Shown: positions 7,659-16,236 of the stretch, piece by piece | Numbering within the stretch: the stretch's first letter is position 1 | Layout: each line of letters starts with the position of its first letter | Origin: an uncultured Collinsella sp. | Lineage (GTDB): Bacteria > Actinomycetota > Coriobacteriia > Coriobacteriales > Coriobacteriaceae | Length of the DNA: 32,746 nt | Assembly: GCA_958346935.1 (NCBI GenBank) | Contig: CATVTM010000015.1 | Span: 1-32,746, forward strand | Reading direction: 5' to 3' | Made by a program: the position numbers and the translations under genes | The notes under the pieces: generated by a model | Database searches by the model: none | The model's input: the letters and a program-made list of their open reading frames with translations, nothing else | What the model was told of the DNA's origin: nothing

Positions 7659-7727
7659 CGAATACGTTTGTTCAACTACGTGCCGGCCATGGTGGTACGG
7701 CACCTCTAGAAGAGTAAGGAATTGCAC

Positions 7728-8069
7728 ATGGATTACATCCGCGCAATCGAGCGTCAGCAGATCCGCGAGGACATTCCTCAGGTTCGCGTCGCCGACAACG
7801 TCAAGGTTCACTACCGCATTAAGGAAGGCGACCGCGAGCGCATCCAGGTCTTCCAGGGCGACGTCATCCGCATGGCCGGCGCCGGTGCCCGCGAGACCTT
7901 CACCGTCCGCAAGATGTCCTTCGGTGTCGGTGTTGAGCGTACCTTCCCGCTTCACAGCCCCAAGATCGCCAAGCTCGAGGTCGTTCGTCATGGTCGCGTC
8001 CGTCGCGCCAAGCTGTACTACCTCCGCGACAAGGTGGGCAAGGCTGCTCGCATCCCCGAGAAGCGCTAA
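7728..8069 (+). CDS. rplS: 50S ribosomal protein L19
   Basis: 113 residues, the normal length for L19. The family pattern is clear: MDYIRAIERQQIREDIPQ at the start, DNVKVHYRIKEGDRERIQVFQGDVI, then FTVRKMSFGVGVERTFPLHSPKI and RRAKLYYLRDKVGKAARI. L19 sits at the 30S-50S interface of the ribosome. ATG 7728 is preceded by AAGGA at suitable spacing; an in-frame TTG at 7722 lies too close to it. In many bacteria rplS follows trmD and rimM, but here it stands alone between ppdK and rnhB with its own promoter and terminator, and a short stem just upstream of the ribosome site could allow leader control. Confidence 0.97.
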   Translation: MDYIRAIERQQIREDIPQVRVADNVKVHYRIKEGDRERIQVFQGDVIRMAGAGARETFTVRKMSFGVGVERTFPLHSPKIAKLEVVRHGRVRRAKLYYLRDKVGKAARIPEKR

Positions 8070-8103
8070 GAAGATCGCAGCGTCTGTCCACTCGTTTGGA
8101 CAC

Positions 8104-8133
8104 AAGGGTCACCTTCGGGTGGCCCTTCTTTTT
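8104..8133 (+). terminator. Intrinsic terminator after rplS
   Basis: Ten-bp stem 8104-8113 with 8118-8127 (one G-U), TTCG tetraloop, followed by CTTTTTAT. Confidence 0.85.
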
Positions 8134-8162
8134 ATCTGATTTGCATGCAAGGAGGGCCTGGT

Positions 8163-8951
8163 ATGGCCAACATGACGAGCTCGGTTTCGGCATCGCAGGT
8201 TGCCGGTGAGTTGGCGAGCGCCACGTTTGAGGAGATTCCCGCCCTCGTGGAGCATTATCGCGAGGACCCGCGCCAGCAGGTGATCAAGGCTTGCGAACGC
8301 GCCCTCAAACGCCATGCCAAAGAGCTTGCCGAGCGCGAGCGCGTCAATGACATGTACGAGCTTATGCATGAGCTTGGCGGCGATGGAGTGGTCGTTGGTG
8401 TCGACGAGGTGGGTCGCGGATCGGTGGCCGGTCCTTTGACGGTATGCGCTGTCTGCCTTCCTATGGAGCCGCGCGTCTGGGGCATCAACGATTCCAAAAA
8501 GCTCACGCCGGCGCGCCGCGAGTTGCTCTCAGTGAAGATTGCCGAGGTGGCGACGGCGATCGGTTTTTGCCATATCGCGCCTAAGGATATCGATGAGATG
8601 GGCATGGCCCGTGCTATCCGTACCGCCGTTGCGGGCGCCGTGGCCGATACGGGGCTCGAGCCCGATTGCGTGCTTATGGATGGCAACCCCTTGGGCGCCG
8701 TTCCTAACGAGCGCGATGTGGTGAAGGGCGATGCCAAGATCGCCTGCATCGCCGCGGCGTCCATCATGGCCAAGGTCACGCGTGACGAGATGATGGTCGA
8801 GTACGACGCCGAGTATCCCGAGTACCATCTGGCCGAGTCGAAGGGCTATGCGAGCCCCGAGCACATCGAGGCCATTCGCAAACATGGACTTTGTCCGCTG
8901 CACCGCGTGAGCTTTTGCGGAAACTTTCTGCAGACTGAGCGCCTTTTCTAG
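8163..8951 (+). CDS. rnhB: Ribonuclease HII
   Basis: Endonuclease that cuts the RNA strand of RNA-DNA hybrids and removes single ribonucleotides misincorporated into DNA. 262 residues: an N-terminal extension of about 75 residues (as in Bacillus-type enzymes), then the catalytic domain with VVGVDEVGRGSVAGPL (first Asp-Glu pair), INDSKKLTPARRELL, an Asp in CVLMDGNP and AAASIMAKVTRDEMM, ending KHGLCPLHRVSFCGNF. ATG 8163 is chosen because AAGGAGGG lies six bases before it; the ATG at 8145 precedes that ribosome site and is unlikely. It is flanked by terminators on both sides, so it is probably a single-gene transcript. Confidence 0.96.
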   Translation: MANMTSSVSASQVAGELASATFEEIPALVEHYREDPRQQVIKACERALKRHAKELAERERVNDMYELMHELGGDGVVVGVDEVGRGSVAGPLTVCAVCLPMEPRVWGINDSKKLTPARRELLSVKIAEVATAIGFCHIAPKDIDEMGMARAIRTAVAGAVADTGLEPDCVLMDGNPLGAVPNERDVVKGDAKIACIAAASIMAKVTRDEMMVEYDAEYPEYHLAESKGYASPEHIEAIRKHGLCPLHRVSFCGNFLQTERLF

Positions 8952-9000
8952 GCCAATTGTGGAGACAGGGACCTCTGGGGTTTTATAAACCTGCTGGTAG

Positions 9001-9042
9001 CGGGCCGTATGCAACACCATTGTTGCGTACGGCCCGTTTTTT
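9001..9042 (+). terminator. Intrinsic terminator after rnhB
   Basis: Sixteen-bp stem 9001-9016 with 9021-9036 (one G-U), loop CCAT, then six T. Confidence 0.9.
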
Positions 9043-9140
9043 GACGGCATTTGGTCAGCTTTTGGTTTGCTTCCGGTACTTACCCGCATGAAAGGTGCCC
9101 TCATCATCGGGGCAATGCAGTGTGCGGGAAAGGAGACCCC

Positions 9141-9626
9141 ATGAGTGCCGCAAGCAAAAAGAGCAAGACGCAGCAGCTCAAGGAGCGTTGGGAAAACGGC
9201 GAGCTCGACTCCGGGGCGATGACGCCCGAGTTTATCAAGGGACTCAGTCCCCGCGAGCTAGGCATGCTGGGCGAGCTGATCACCATCGACTACTTTAACG
9301 AGCGCGGCTACACCTTGCTGGAGCAGGGCTATCGTTGCACCGAGGGCGAGGCCGATCTGGTGCTGCTCGATGAGCTCGACGATGTCGTGGTGATGGCCGA
9401 GGTCAAGACCAGACGCGTTTCGCTGGATTGCACCACGTGGGTCTTTCCCGAGGAGGCCGTGGACGCCCAAAAGCAACGCCGCTACCGCCGCATCGCAAGT
9501 TGCTATCTCATGGAGCATTATCCGCTCAAGGCGATTCGCTTCGATGCTGTGGGTGTCACCATCCGCGGCGGGCATATCGCCGAGATCGAGCATCAGTACA
9601 ACGCGTTCGATTGGCAGGTGTCGTGA
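9141..9626 (+). CDS. YraN/UPF0102 family endonuclease-fold protein
   Basis: 161 residues. The C-terminal two-thirds show the UPF0102 pattern: LGMLGELITIDYFNERGYTLLEQGYRC, then GEADLVLL and VVMAEVKTRR, i.e. the Glu/Asp/ExK arrangement of restriction-endonuclease-like folds. The first 40-50 residues are an extra polar segment compared with the usual 115-125 residue length. Members are predicted nucleases of unclear role, commonly next to rnhB and comM as here. ATG 9141 follows GGGAAAGGAG. Its stop TGA overlaps the ATG of comM by one base, which implies translational coupling in a DNA-processing gene group. Confidence 0.85.
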   Translation: MSAASKKSKTQQLKERWENGELDSGAMTPEFIKGLSPRELGMLGELITIDYFNERGYTLLEQGYRCTEGEADLVLLDELDDVVVMAEVKTRRVSLDCTTWVFPEEAVDAQKQRRYRRIASCYLMEHYPLKAIRFDAVGVTIRGGHIAEIEHQYNAFDWQVS

Positions 9627-11149
9627 TGGCGTTCGAGACGTTTGCCGTTCACGCGGCCTGCATCCGCGGCGTCGAGGCGATTCACGTCACGGTCGAGGTC
9701 TCGCTTGCCGGTGGCGTTCCGGGCATCCAGATGCTCGGCATTCCGAGTATGGAGGTGATGGAGTCACGCGGTCGTATTCGCTGCGCGATGCGCTCCGCCG
9801 GGTTCGAGATCCCGCGTTCGGGCATTACCGTTAACCTGGCACCCGGCGATATCCGCAAGACCGGTAGCGGCTTTGACCTGCCCATCGCCATCGCGGTTCT
9901 AGCGGCCGATGAGCAGATTCCCCGTGACAACCTCGATCGCTGCCTTATCGCAGGTGAGCTTGGTCTGGACGGTACGGTGCTTCCCGTCAAGGGCGAGGTG
10001 GCGTTTCAGCTATTGGCTCGCGACATGGGGCTGTCTTTTATCGCCGGCAGGTCCGACCAGCATGTGCCACTCGCGGGCGTAGATTGCGGCTTTATCGACC
10101 ATCTGTCTCAGCTTGCTCACGGCATGGGCGATGCCGCACGGCACTACTTGGATTCCGAGGGTGTCGAGGCGACCTTTGAGCCCGAGCTCGACTATGCAGA
10201 CGTGCTGGGGCAGGAAGTCGCTAAACGCGGCATGGCGCTTGCGGCGGCAGGAGAACTCGGCTTGCTCATGATCGGGTCTCCGGGATCGGGCAAGACGATG
10301 CTCGCACGCCGTATGACCGGCATCCTGCCCGAGCTTTCCGTTGAGGATCAGCAGGAGGCACTGTGCATCCATTCGGTTTTGGGTGAGAACATTGATGGCT
10401 TGTTGGCGGGGCACCGCCCCTTCCGCAGTCCCCACCACAGTATTTCGACCGCAGGCCTTATCGGCGGCGGGCGCTCGGTGCACCCGGGTGAGATCAGCCT
10501 TGCTCATGGCGGCGTGCTCTTTTTGGACGAGCTTGCCGAGTTTCCCACTGGCGTGCTGCAGACGCTGCGTCAGCCCATCGAGCGCGGCTACGTGAGGATC
10601 GTACGCGTCGACGGGGCTTTTACCTTCCCGTCGCGCTTTCAGCTGCTGGCTGCGAGCAATCCCTGCCCCTGCGGCTTTTTGGGCGATCGCGAGGTGCCGT
10701 GTCGCTGCTCGGCGGCGATGGTCGAGCGCTATCGGTCTAAACTGCGCGGTCCTTTGGCCGACCGTATCGACATGATGATCGATGTGACCCGTCCCGACCC
10801 TCAAGTGATTATCGAGGGTGCGGAGGGCATGTCGTCGGCCGAGTTACGTGACTACGTTGTGCGCGGTCGCGCCTTTCGCGCTTGGCGCGAATCCCGCATG
10901 GACGATGCGGATGCCGAGGCCGAGGATGACGAGACTCGGTCCATTGACGGCGTCGTTTCGACCTTTGAGCTCGATGATGCGGCGGAGAAGTGTGTGCTCG
11001 GCCTGTCGAAGCGCACGCATCTCACAGGGCGTGGCATCGTGCGCCTTGTTCGCATTGCGCGCACGATCGCAGATGTCGCCGAGAGCGAGCAGGTGACGCA
11101 GGACCACGTGCTCGAGGCTGCGATGTACCAGGGAAGGAGGGACCAATGA
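9626..11149 (+). CDS. comM: ComM/YifB family AAA+ ATPase (Mg-chelatase-like)
   Basis: 507 residues. The N-terminal 170 residues form the LonC/S5-like domain (VEVSLAGGVPGIQMLG, LAPGDIRKTGSGFDLPIA). The AAA+ core has Walker A GSPGSGKTMLARR, Walker B GGVLFLDELAEF and a cysteine cluster in ASNPCPCGFLGD plus CRCS. The C-terminal Mg-chelatase helical part includes KRTHLTGRGIVRLVRIARTIAD. In Gram-negative bacteria ComM is a hexameric helicase promoting branch migration during natural transformation; pairing with dprA here supports a role in handling incoming DNA. The start is the ATG overlapping the yraN stop. The frame is open further upstream, but only as antisense-free overlap with yraN. Its TGA overlaps the start region of dprA. 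Confidence 0.93.
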   Translation: MAFETFAVHAACIRGVEAIHVTVEVSLAGGVPGIQMLGIPSMEVMESRGRIRCAMRSAGFEIPRSGITVNLAPGDIRKTGSGFDLPIAIAVLAADEQIPRDNLDRCLIAGELGLDGTVLPVKGEVAFQLLARDMGLSFIAGRSDQHVPLAGVDCGFIDHLSQLAHGMGDAARHYLDSEGVEATFEPELDYADVLGQEVAKRGMALAAAGELGLLMIGSPGSGKTMLARRMTGILPELSVEDQQEALCIHSVLGENIDGLLAGHRPFRSPHHSISTAGLIGGGRSVHPGEISLAHGGVLFLDELAEFPTGVLQTLRQPIERGYVRIVRVDGAFTFPSRFQLLAASNPCPCGFLGDREVPCRCSAAMVERYRSKLRGPLADRIDMMIDVTRPDPQVIIEGAEGMSSAELRDYVVRGRAFRAWRESRMDDADAEAEDDETRSIDGVVSTFELDDAAEKCVLGLSKRTHLTGRGIVRLVRIARTIADVAESEQVTQDHVLEAAMYQGRRDQ

Positions 11150-12081
11150 TGGCTGAGGGGACCTTCGAGCTGCATCCAGGTGACGCGTTGTATCCCGAGA
11201 CCGTTTTGGAGCTTTCTGATGTACCTCAGACGCTCTATGTGCGCGGCAACCCCGAGGCGCTTTCGACGCCCGCGCTCTCCATCATCGGTGCGCGAAAGGC
11301 CTCGCCGTATGGTCTTGCCGTGGCAGAGCTTGCGGCGAAGGTGGCGGTCGAGGCGGGAGTGACGGTAGTTTCGGGCGGTGCGGTCGGTTGTGACCAGGCC
11401 TCGGGTTGGGCTGCGGTCAACGCCGGCGGCAAACACGTCGTGGTGCTGGGGACGGGCGCCGACGTGGTCTACCCGCGTTCGAGCGCGGGGCTTATTACGC
11501 GCACGCTCGATACGGGTGGCGCGGTCGTGTCGATCTCTCCGTGGGGCATGGGTCCGCGCAAGTTTGCCTTTCCGCGCCGCAATCGCGTGATCGCGGCCCT
11601 GTCGCAAGCCCTCTTTGTATCCGAGGCGGGTATGCCTTCAGGGACGTTTTCTACAGCCGAGGCTGCTATGGATTTGGGGCGCGAACTTCTTGCCGTGCCG
11701 GGGTCGATTCTATCGCCCGAGTCGCGTGGCACGAATTACCTCATTGCGAACGGTGCCTGCTGCATTGTCGACGAGGAGTCCATCGAGATGGCTATCTCTC
11801 GCATATACGGCACCCTGCGCTACTCGCGCCCCGATGCTCCCGGCATTGCCGACCTGAATCCAACACAGCAGACCGTGATGCATGCGCTCATCGCCTCTCC
11901 GCTCAAGGTCGACGACATCGCGGCGCTCGTCTCACTCGATGCTGTCGGCGTACTCAAACTCTTGGGTTCGCTTGAACTCGAGGGCCTTATCGAGCGCATG
12001 ATGGATGGAAGGTATGCGCCCTCCAAGTTTGCCCTTCACGCCCAGACGCCCTTCGGTCACAATGGAAAACGTGTCAATTAG
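11146..12081 (+). CDS. dprA: DNA-processing protein DprA
   Basis: 311 residues. DprA binds single-stranded DNA and loads RecA during natural transformation. The Rossmann-like core is clear: LYVRGNPEAL, ALSIIGARKASPYGL, TVVSGGAVGCDQASGWAAV, VVVLGTGADVVYP, FPRRNRVIAALSQALFVSEA and GTNYLIANGA. A C-terminal winged-helix segment (about residues 238-292, LNPTQQTVMHAL to LELEGLIERM) completes the usual DprA_WH layout. Two adjacent ATGs (11146 and 11149) are possible; GGAAGGAGGG precedes both. It overlaps comM by four bases and is followed 14 bases later by trmFO. In many Firmicutes topA sits between dprA and trmFO; here it does not. Confidence 0.94.
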   Translation: MMAEGTFELHPGDALYPETVLELSDVPQTLYVRGNPEALSTPALSIIGARKASPYGLAVAELAAKVAVEAGVTVVSGGAVGCDQASGWAAVNAGGKHVVVLGTGADVVYPRSSAGLITRTLDTGGAVVSISPWGMGPRKFAFPRRNRVIAALSQALFVSEAGMPSGTFSTAEAAMDLGRELLAVPGSILSPESRGTNYLIANGACCIVDEESIEMAISRIYGTLRYSRPDAPGIADLNPTQQTVMHALIASPLKVDDIAALVSLDAVGVLKLLGSLELEGLIERMMDGRYAPSKFALHAQTPFGHNGKRVN

Positions 12082-12095
12082 AAAGGTGTTTGCAG

Positions 12096-13433
12096 ATGCA
12101 GTTCGATCAGGTGACGGTTATCGGTGGCGGTCTGGCGGGTTCGGAATGCGCGATCCAGCTGGCAGACCGCGGGTTTGCCGTAAAGCTGTGCGAGATGCGC
12201 CCCCAGGTGAGCTCCCCGGCTCACCATACCGATCACCTGGCAGAGCTCGTCTGCTCCAATTCGTTTAAGTCGACCCGTCCAGATTCCGCTGCTGGCCTAC
12301 TAAAAGCCGAGCTCCAGCGCATGGGTTCGGTGCTGCTCGATTGTGCCCATCGCGCGGCTGTTCCCGCCGGTGGCGCCCTGGCGGTCGACCGCGTCAAGTT
12401 TTCCGAGCTTGTCGAGGCCGAGGTTACCGCCCGTCCCAATATCGAGATCATTCACGGCGAGGTCACGCAGATTCCCGAGGGTCACGTGGTCATTGCCGCG
12501 GGCCCCTTGTGCTCGCCGGCGCTGAGCGAAGAGGTCATGAAGCTCGTCGGCGGCGATGCCCTGGCATTCTTTGATGCGGCGGCTCCGATCGTCGATGCCT
12601 CCACGCTCGATATGGACGTGCTGTTCTCGCAGTCGCGCTACGAGGAGCAGGGGAGCGGCGACTATCTCAACGCCCCGCTCAACAAAGAGGAGTACGAGGC
12701 CTTTATCGAGGCGCTCACCACGGCCGACCGCGTGGTGCTCAAGGACTTTGAGGGCGGCGATCTGTTCCAGGCCTGCCAGCCTGCCGAGGAGGTTGCGCGC
12801 ACCGGTAAGGACGCTATTCGCTTTGGCGCCATGAAGCCCGTCGGCCTCACCGACCCGCGTACCGGACGTCGCCCTTGGGCGGCGATTCAGCTGCGTGCCG
12901 AGAACAAGGAGAAGACCGCCTATAACCTGGTGGGCTTCCAGACCAATCTGACCTTTGGCGAGCAGAAGCGCGTCTTCCATATGGTGCCGGGCCTGGAGAA
13001 CGCTGAGTTCTTCCGCTACGGTGTCATGCACCGCAATACCTTTGTCGACGCGCCGCACGTGCTCGATGGCACCTTTGCCGTGCCCGGTACCGGTGTGCGC
13101 CTGGCCGGTCAGATCACCGGCACCGAGGGGTACATGGAGGCCGTGGCGACGGGCCTGCTCGCCGCGCTCAACACCTATGCCGAGGCTATCGGTGCCGCGG
13201 GCGTCGAGCTGCCGCGCGTGGGCGCTCTGGGCGCGCTCGTGGGCTATGCGACCGATCCTGCCACCGTGGGCTATCAGCCTATGCATGTCAACTTTGGCCT
13301 GGTGCCGCCACTCGAGGATGGTAAGCGCCGCAGCAAACGCGACCGCTACCAGGCTTATGCGGATCGCGCCCTCGAGGCCCTTGATGCCTATCTGGCCACT
13401 CGCCCCGATCTGTTTGGAGGCGACCGGTCATAG
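12096..13433 (+). CDS. trmFO: Methylenetetrahydrofolate-tRNA-(uracil-5-)-methyltransferase
   Basis: Flavoprotein that makes m5U54 in the T-loop of tRNAs using 5,10-methylenetetrahydrofolate and FAD. 445 residues, the normal length. FAD-binding VTVIGGGLAGSECAIQLADRGF at the N-terminus; further family signatures include LCEMRP, AELVCSNSFKSTRPDSAAGLLKAEL, FDAAAPIVDASTLDMD and GQITGTEGYMEA, plus LGYATDP-like GALVGYATDPATVGYQPMHVNFGL near the end. ATG 12096 follows GAAAGG; an in-frame TTG at 12090 is less likely. Its TAG stop overlaps the apparent start of the xer recombinase gene (see that entry). Confidence 0.96.
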   Translation: MQFDQVTVIGGGLAGSECAIQLADRGFAVKLCEMRPQVSSPAHHTDHLAELVCSNSFKSTRPDSAAGLLKAELQRMGSVLLDCAHRAAVPAGGALAVDRVKFSELVEAEVTARPNIEIIHGEVTQIPEGHVVIAAGPLCSPALSEEVMKLVGGDALAFFDAAAPIVDASTLDMDVLFSQSRYEEQGSGDYLNAPLNKEEYEAFIEALTTADRVVLKDFEGGDLFQACQPAEEVARTGKDAIRFGAMKPVGLTDPRTGRRPWAAIQLRAENKEKTAYNLVGFQTNLTFGEQKRVFHMVPGLENAEFFRYGVMHRNTFVDAPHVLDGTFAVPGTGVRLAGQITGTEGYMEAVATGLLAALNTYAEAIGAAGVELPRVGALGALVGYATDPATVGYQPMHVNFGLVPPLEDGKRRSKRDRYQAYADRALEALDAYLATRPDLFGGDRS

Positions 13434-14350
13434 CTTTTGACCTGTACGACACCGTCGACTCGTTTATCGCCTATATCGCACGTGTTGAGGGACTTTCTCC
13501 CAACACGGTGACAGCCTATGGCTCGAGACTGGAGCGCTTTGCTGCTTGGTGCGAGCGCGAGGATATCGATGCTTTCGCTGCCGACGTGCGCACCATTCGT
13601 CGCTATCTTGCCGAGCTTTCGCGTGAGCAGGTGGCTCCCCGAACGCTTGCGGCGCACCTGTCGGCTATCCGATCTCTCTATCGCTGGATGGCTGCCGAGG
13701 GGATTGTCGAGGGCGATGCGGTCTCGGCGATCGCATCGCCCAAGCTGCCGCGTGACCTGCCGGGCGTCCTTACGACCCAGCAGGTCGAGGCGCTGCTCAA
13801 GACGCCTGATAACTCGACGCCCGCGGGATTGCGCGATGCGGCGATGCTCGAGCTGCTCTATGCCTCCGGAGCACGCATCTCCGAGCTCGCGGCGCTCAAT
13901 GTGGAATCCATTGCATGGTCCGAGCGCACGCTGCGGCTGTGGGGCAAGGGCGGCAAGGAGCGCATCGTGCCCCTGTATCGCCGCGCGCTCGAGGCGACCC
14001 GCACCTATATCGAGGAGGGGAGACCGGCACTGCTCGCCCAGGCAAAGCATCGCGATGCCGCGAACGGTCCGCATCCGTTGTTTGTCTCGGCGCGCGGTAA
14101 CCGCATGAGTGCCGCTATGCTCAGGCGGCGGTTCCATACGCTGGCGACGCTCGCCGGCATTCCGGCCGACATCGCCCCGCATGCGATGCGCCATACCTTT
14201 GCGACCGACTTGCTTGAGGGCGGTGCGGACCTGCGCTCGGTTCAAGAGCTGCTGGGTCATGCGAGCCTGTCCACGACGCAAATCTACACGCATCTCACGC
14301 CCGATCGGCTCAAGCGTGCCGTGGCTCAAGCCCATCCCCGCGGCGAATAG
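13430..14350 (+). CDS. Site-specific tyrosine recombinase XerC/XerD family, non-standard start
   Basis: Tyrosine recombinase of the Xer type, which resolves chromosome dimers at dif. The catalytic domain is complete: Arg in ASGARISELAAL, Lys in LWGKGGKERIVPL, HAMRHTFATDLL (HxxR), GHASLSTTQIYTH with the His/Trp-position residue and nucleophilic Tyr. The N-terminal SAM-like domain reads DTVDSFIAYIARVEGLSPNTVTAYGSRLERF. The first ordinary start codon in frame is GTG 13508, which would delete about 26 residues including the first conserved helix. The homologous reading begins near 13430, where GGAGG (13416-13420) is nine bases before an ATA that overlaps the trmFO stop (ATAG). I therefore place the start at ATA 13430; CTG 13442 is an alternative. 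XerC versus XerD cannot be decided here; only one is visible. Confidence 0.85.
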   Translation: MAFDLYDTVDSFIAYIARVEGLSPNTVTAYGSRLERFAAWCEREDIDAFAADVRTIRRYLAELSREQVAPRTLAAHLSAIRSLYRWMAAEGIVEGDAVSAIASPKLPRDLPGVLTTQQVEALLKTPDNSTPAGLRDAAMLELLYASGARISELAALNVESIAWSERTLRLWGKGGKERIVPLYRRALEATRTYIEEGRPALLAQAKHRDAANGPHPLFVSARGNRMSAAMLRRRFHTLATLAGIPADIAPHAMRHTFATDLLEGGADLRSVQELLGHASLSTTQIYTHLTPDRLKRAVAQAHPRGE

Positions 14351-14399
14351 TGGCTGGGACGTCCCGCGCCGCACTCAGGTGTGTGGTTTTGATTGCGGG

Positions 14400-14428
14400 T
14401 TGGCAGGAAGAGGCATTCCTGCTATCAT
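14400..14428 (+). promoter_or_regulatory. rpsB promoter
   Basis: TTGGCA at 14400-14405 and TATCAT at 14423-14428 with a 17-base spacer; the -10 is extended (TGC before it). It gives an rpsB leader of about 135 bases. Confidence 0.75.
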
Positions 14429-14435
14429 TCATCGG

Positions 14436-14569
14436 GTTGCTTCACGGCAACATGTTTTTATCACGCACGCGCGGCTACTTCATACCGTGGTGCCCGGGCT
14501 TTGGTAGCACATGTCCGGGTTGGTTTTGGAGGATGACCCCGCGCGGAGGCAAACCACAGGAGGTTTAAC
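14436..14569 (+). promoter_or_regulatory. rpsB mRNA leader, possibly S2-responsive
   Basis: A long leader with pairing options: CCCGG 14493-14497 with CCGGG 14514-14518, GTGC with GCAC, and TGGTTT 14521-14526 with AAACCA 14551-14556 just before the ribosome site. S2 operons are often autoregulated through such leaders; whether this one is cannot be shown here. Confidence 0.35.
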
Positions 14570-15298
14570 ATGGCTACCAAGATTAATATCCGCACCCTGC
14601 TCGAGGCCGGCTGCCACTTCGGTCACCAGACCCGTCGCTGGAACCCCAAGATGAAGCCGTTCATCTTCGGTGAGCGCAACGGCATCTACATCCTCGACCT
14701 CAAGCAGACCATCCTCGACGCCGACCAGGCCTACACCTTCGTCAAGAACGTCGCCAAGGGTGGCAACGTGCTGTTCGTCGGCACCAAGAAGCAGGCTCAG
14801 GAGGCCGTCAAGAACGCTGCTGAGCGCGCCAACATGCCTTACATCAACCAGCGTTGGCTCGGCGGTATGCTGACCAACTTCGTCACCATCCGCTCCCGCA
14901 TCAACCGCATGGAGGAGCTCGAGGCCATGGTCGAGGACGGCCGCATGGCTGTTCTGCCCAAGAAGGAGCAGGCTGTTCTCGGCAAGGAGCTCACTAAGCT
15001 CCAGACCAACCTCGGTGGCGCCCGCGACATGAAGGGTCTGCCCCAGGCTCTCTTCGTCATCGACACCAAGCGCGAGGAGAACGCCATCAAGGAGGCCCAG
15101 CGCCTGAACATCCCCGTCGTCGCCCTGATCGACACCAACTCCGATCCCGACGAGGTCGAGTACGGCATCCCCTGCAACGATGACGCTATCTCCGCTGTCA
15201 CCCTTATGTGCGAGCTCATGGCTGACGCCTGCCTCGCTGGCTCCGGCAAGGAGCAGGTCTCCGAGGCCGAGATGGCCGCTGAGCCCAAGGCCGAGTAA
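14570..15298 (+). CDS. rpsB: 30S ribosomal protein S2
   Basis: 242 residues, normal length. Family signatures are MATKINIRTLLEAGCHFGHQTRRWNPKMKPFIF-type N-terminus, GTKKQAQEAVKNAAERANMPYINQRWLGGMLTNF, and PVVALIDTNSDPDEVEYGIPCNDDAISAV. S2 binds late to the 30S subunit and is needed with S1 for mRNA binding. The ATG follows AGGAGG with good spacing. tsf follows after 45 bases without a terminator, the near-universal rpsB-tsf pairing. Codon use is strongly biased, as expected for a highly expressed gene. Confidence 0.98.
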   Translation: MATKINIRTLLEAGCHFGHQTRRWNPKMKPFIFGERNGIYILDLKQTILDADQAYTFVKNVAKGGNVLFVGTKKQAQEAVKNAAERANMPYINQRWLGGMLTNFVTIRSRINRMEELEAMVEDGRMAVLPKKEQAVLGKELTKLQTNLGGARDMKGLPQALFVIDTKREENAIKEAQRLNIPVVALIDTNSDPDEVEYGIPCNDDAISAVTLMCELMADACLAGSGKEQVSEAEMAAEPKAE

Positions 15299-15343
15299 AT
15301 CAGTCTTAGTTAATTCTTTTTCATCTCTTTGAAAGGAACCACA

Positions 15344-16213
15344 ATGGCCCAGATTACCGCCGCTATGGTCAAGCAGCTCCGCGAGATGACCGACTCCCCG
15401 ATGATGGAGTGCAAGAAGGCTCTCGTCGAGGCTGACGGCGACATGGACGCCGCTGTCGACGTTCTGCGTAAGAACGGCCTTGCCAAGGCTGCCAAGAAGG
15501 CTGGCCGTGAGACCAACGAGGGCGCTGTCGCCGCGTTCGTCTCCGAGGATGGCAAGACCGGCGCTCTGCTCGAGCTCTCCTGCGAGACCGACTTCGTTGG
15601 CTCCAACGCCAAGTTCACTGGCTTTGCTTCCAAGGTCGCTGAGGTTGTCGCTACCACCGAGCCTGCTGACGTCGACGCTCTGCTCGAGAAGCCGATGGGC
15701 GAGGAGACCGTTTCCTCCGAGCTCACCGAGATGATTCACATCATGGGCGAGAACATGAAGATCTCCCGCTTCGCTGCCCGCAAGGCCGAGAACGGCGCGC
15801 TCGCTTCTTACATCCACATGGGTGGTAAGATCGGCGTTCTCGTCGAGTTCGCCTTCGAGAAGGCCGAGACCGCTCAGGCTGAGTCCTTCAAGACCTTCGC
15901 TCACGACGTTGCCCTTCAGGTTGCTGCCGTCGCCCCGATCTGCGCTACCCGCGATCAGGTTCCTGCCGAGACCGTCGAGCACGAGAAGCAGATCTACATG
16001 GCCCAGGCTGCCGAGTCCGGCAAGCCCGAGGCTATCCAGGAGAAGATGGCTGTCGGCCGTCTGGAGAAGTTCTACAAGCAGTCCGTGCTCACCGAGCAGG
16101 AGTTCATCAAGGACAGCTCCCTCACTATCAAGAAGTACGCTGAGCAGGTCTCCAAGGAGCTCGGCGACACCATTACCGTCGTTGCCTTTGACCGTCTGGT
16201 CCGTGGCGAGTAA
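15344..16213 (+). CDS. tsf: Elongation factor Ts
   Basis: 289 residues. EF-Ts exchanges GDP for GTP on EF-Tu. The N-terminal UBA-like domain with MAQITAAMVKQLREMTDSPMMECKKALVEA-type sequence is followed by the conserved GLAKAAKKAGRETNEGAV segment and the LELSCETDFV motif of the core, then two related core subdomains (HIMGENMKISRFA; SYIHMGGKIGVLVEF). ATG 15344 follows GAAAGGA; the TTG at 15329 in the same frame precedes the ribosome site. A strong terminator follows, so rpsB-tsf form one unit. Confidence 0.97.
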   Translation: MAQITAAMVKQLREMTDSPMMECKKALVEADGDMDAAVDVLRKNGLAKAAKKAGRETNEGAVAAFVSEDGKTGALLELSCETDFVGSNAKFTGFASKVAEVVATTEPADVDALLEKPMGEETVSSELTEMIHIMGENMKISRFAARKAENGALASYIHMGGKIGVLVEFAFEKAETAQAESFKTFAHDVALQVAAVAPICATRDQVPAETVEHEKQIYMAQAAESGKPEAIQEKMAVGRLEKFYKQSVLTEQEFIKDSSLTIKKYAEQVSKELGDTITVVAFDRLVRGE

Positions 16214-16236
16214 ATAAGCTCTTGTAGCTGGTAATG

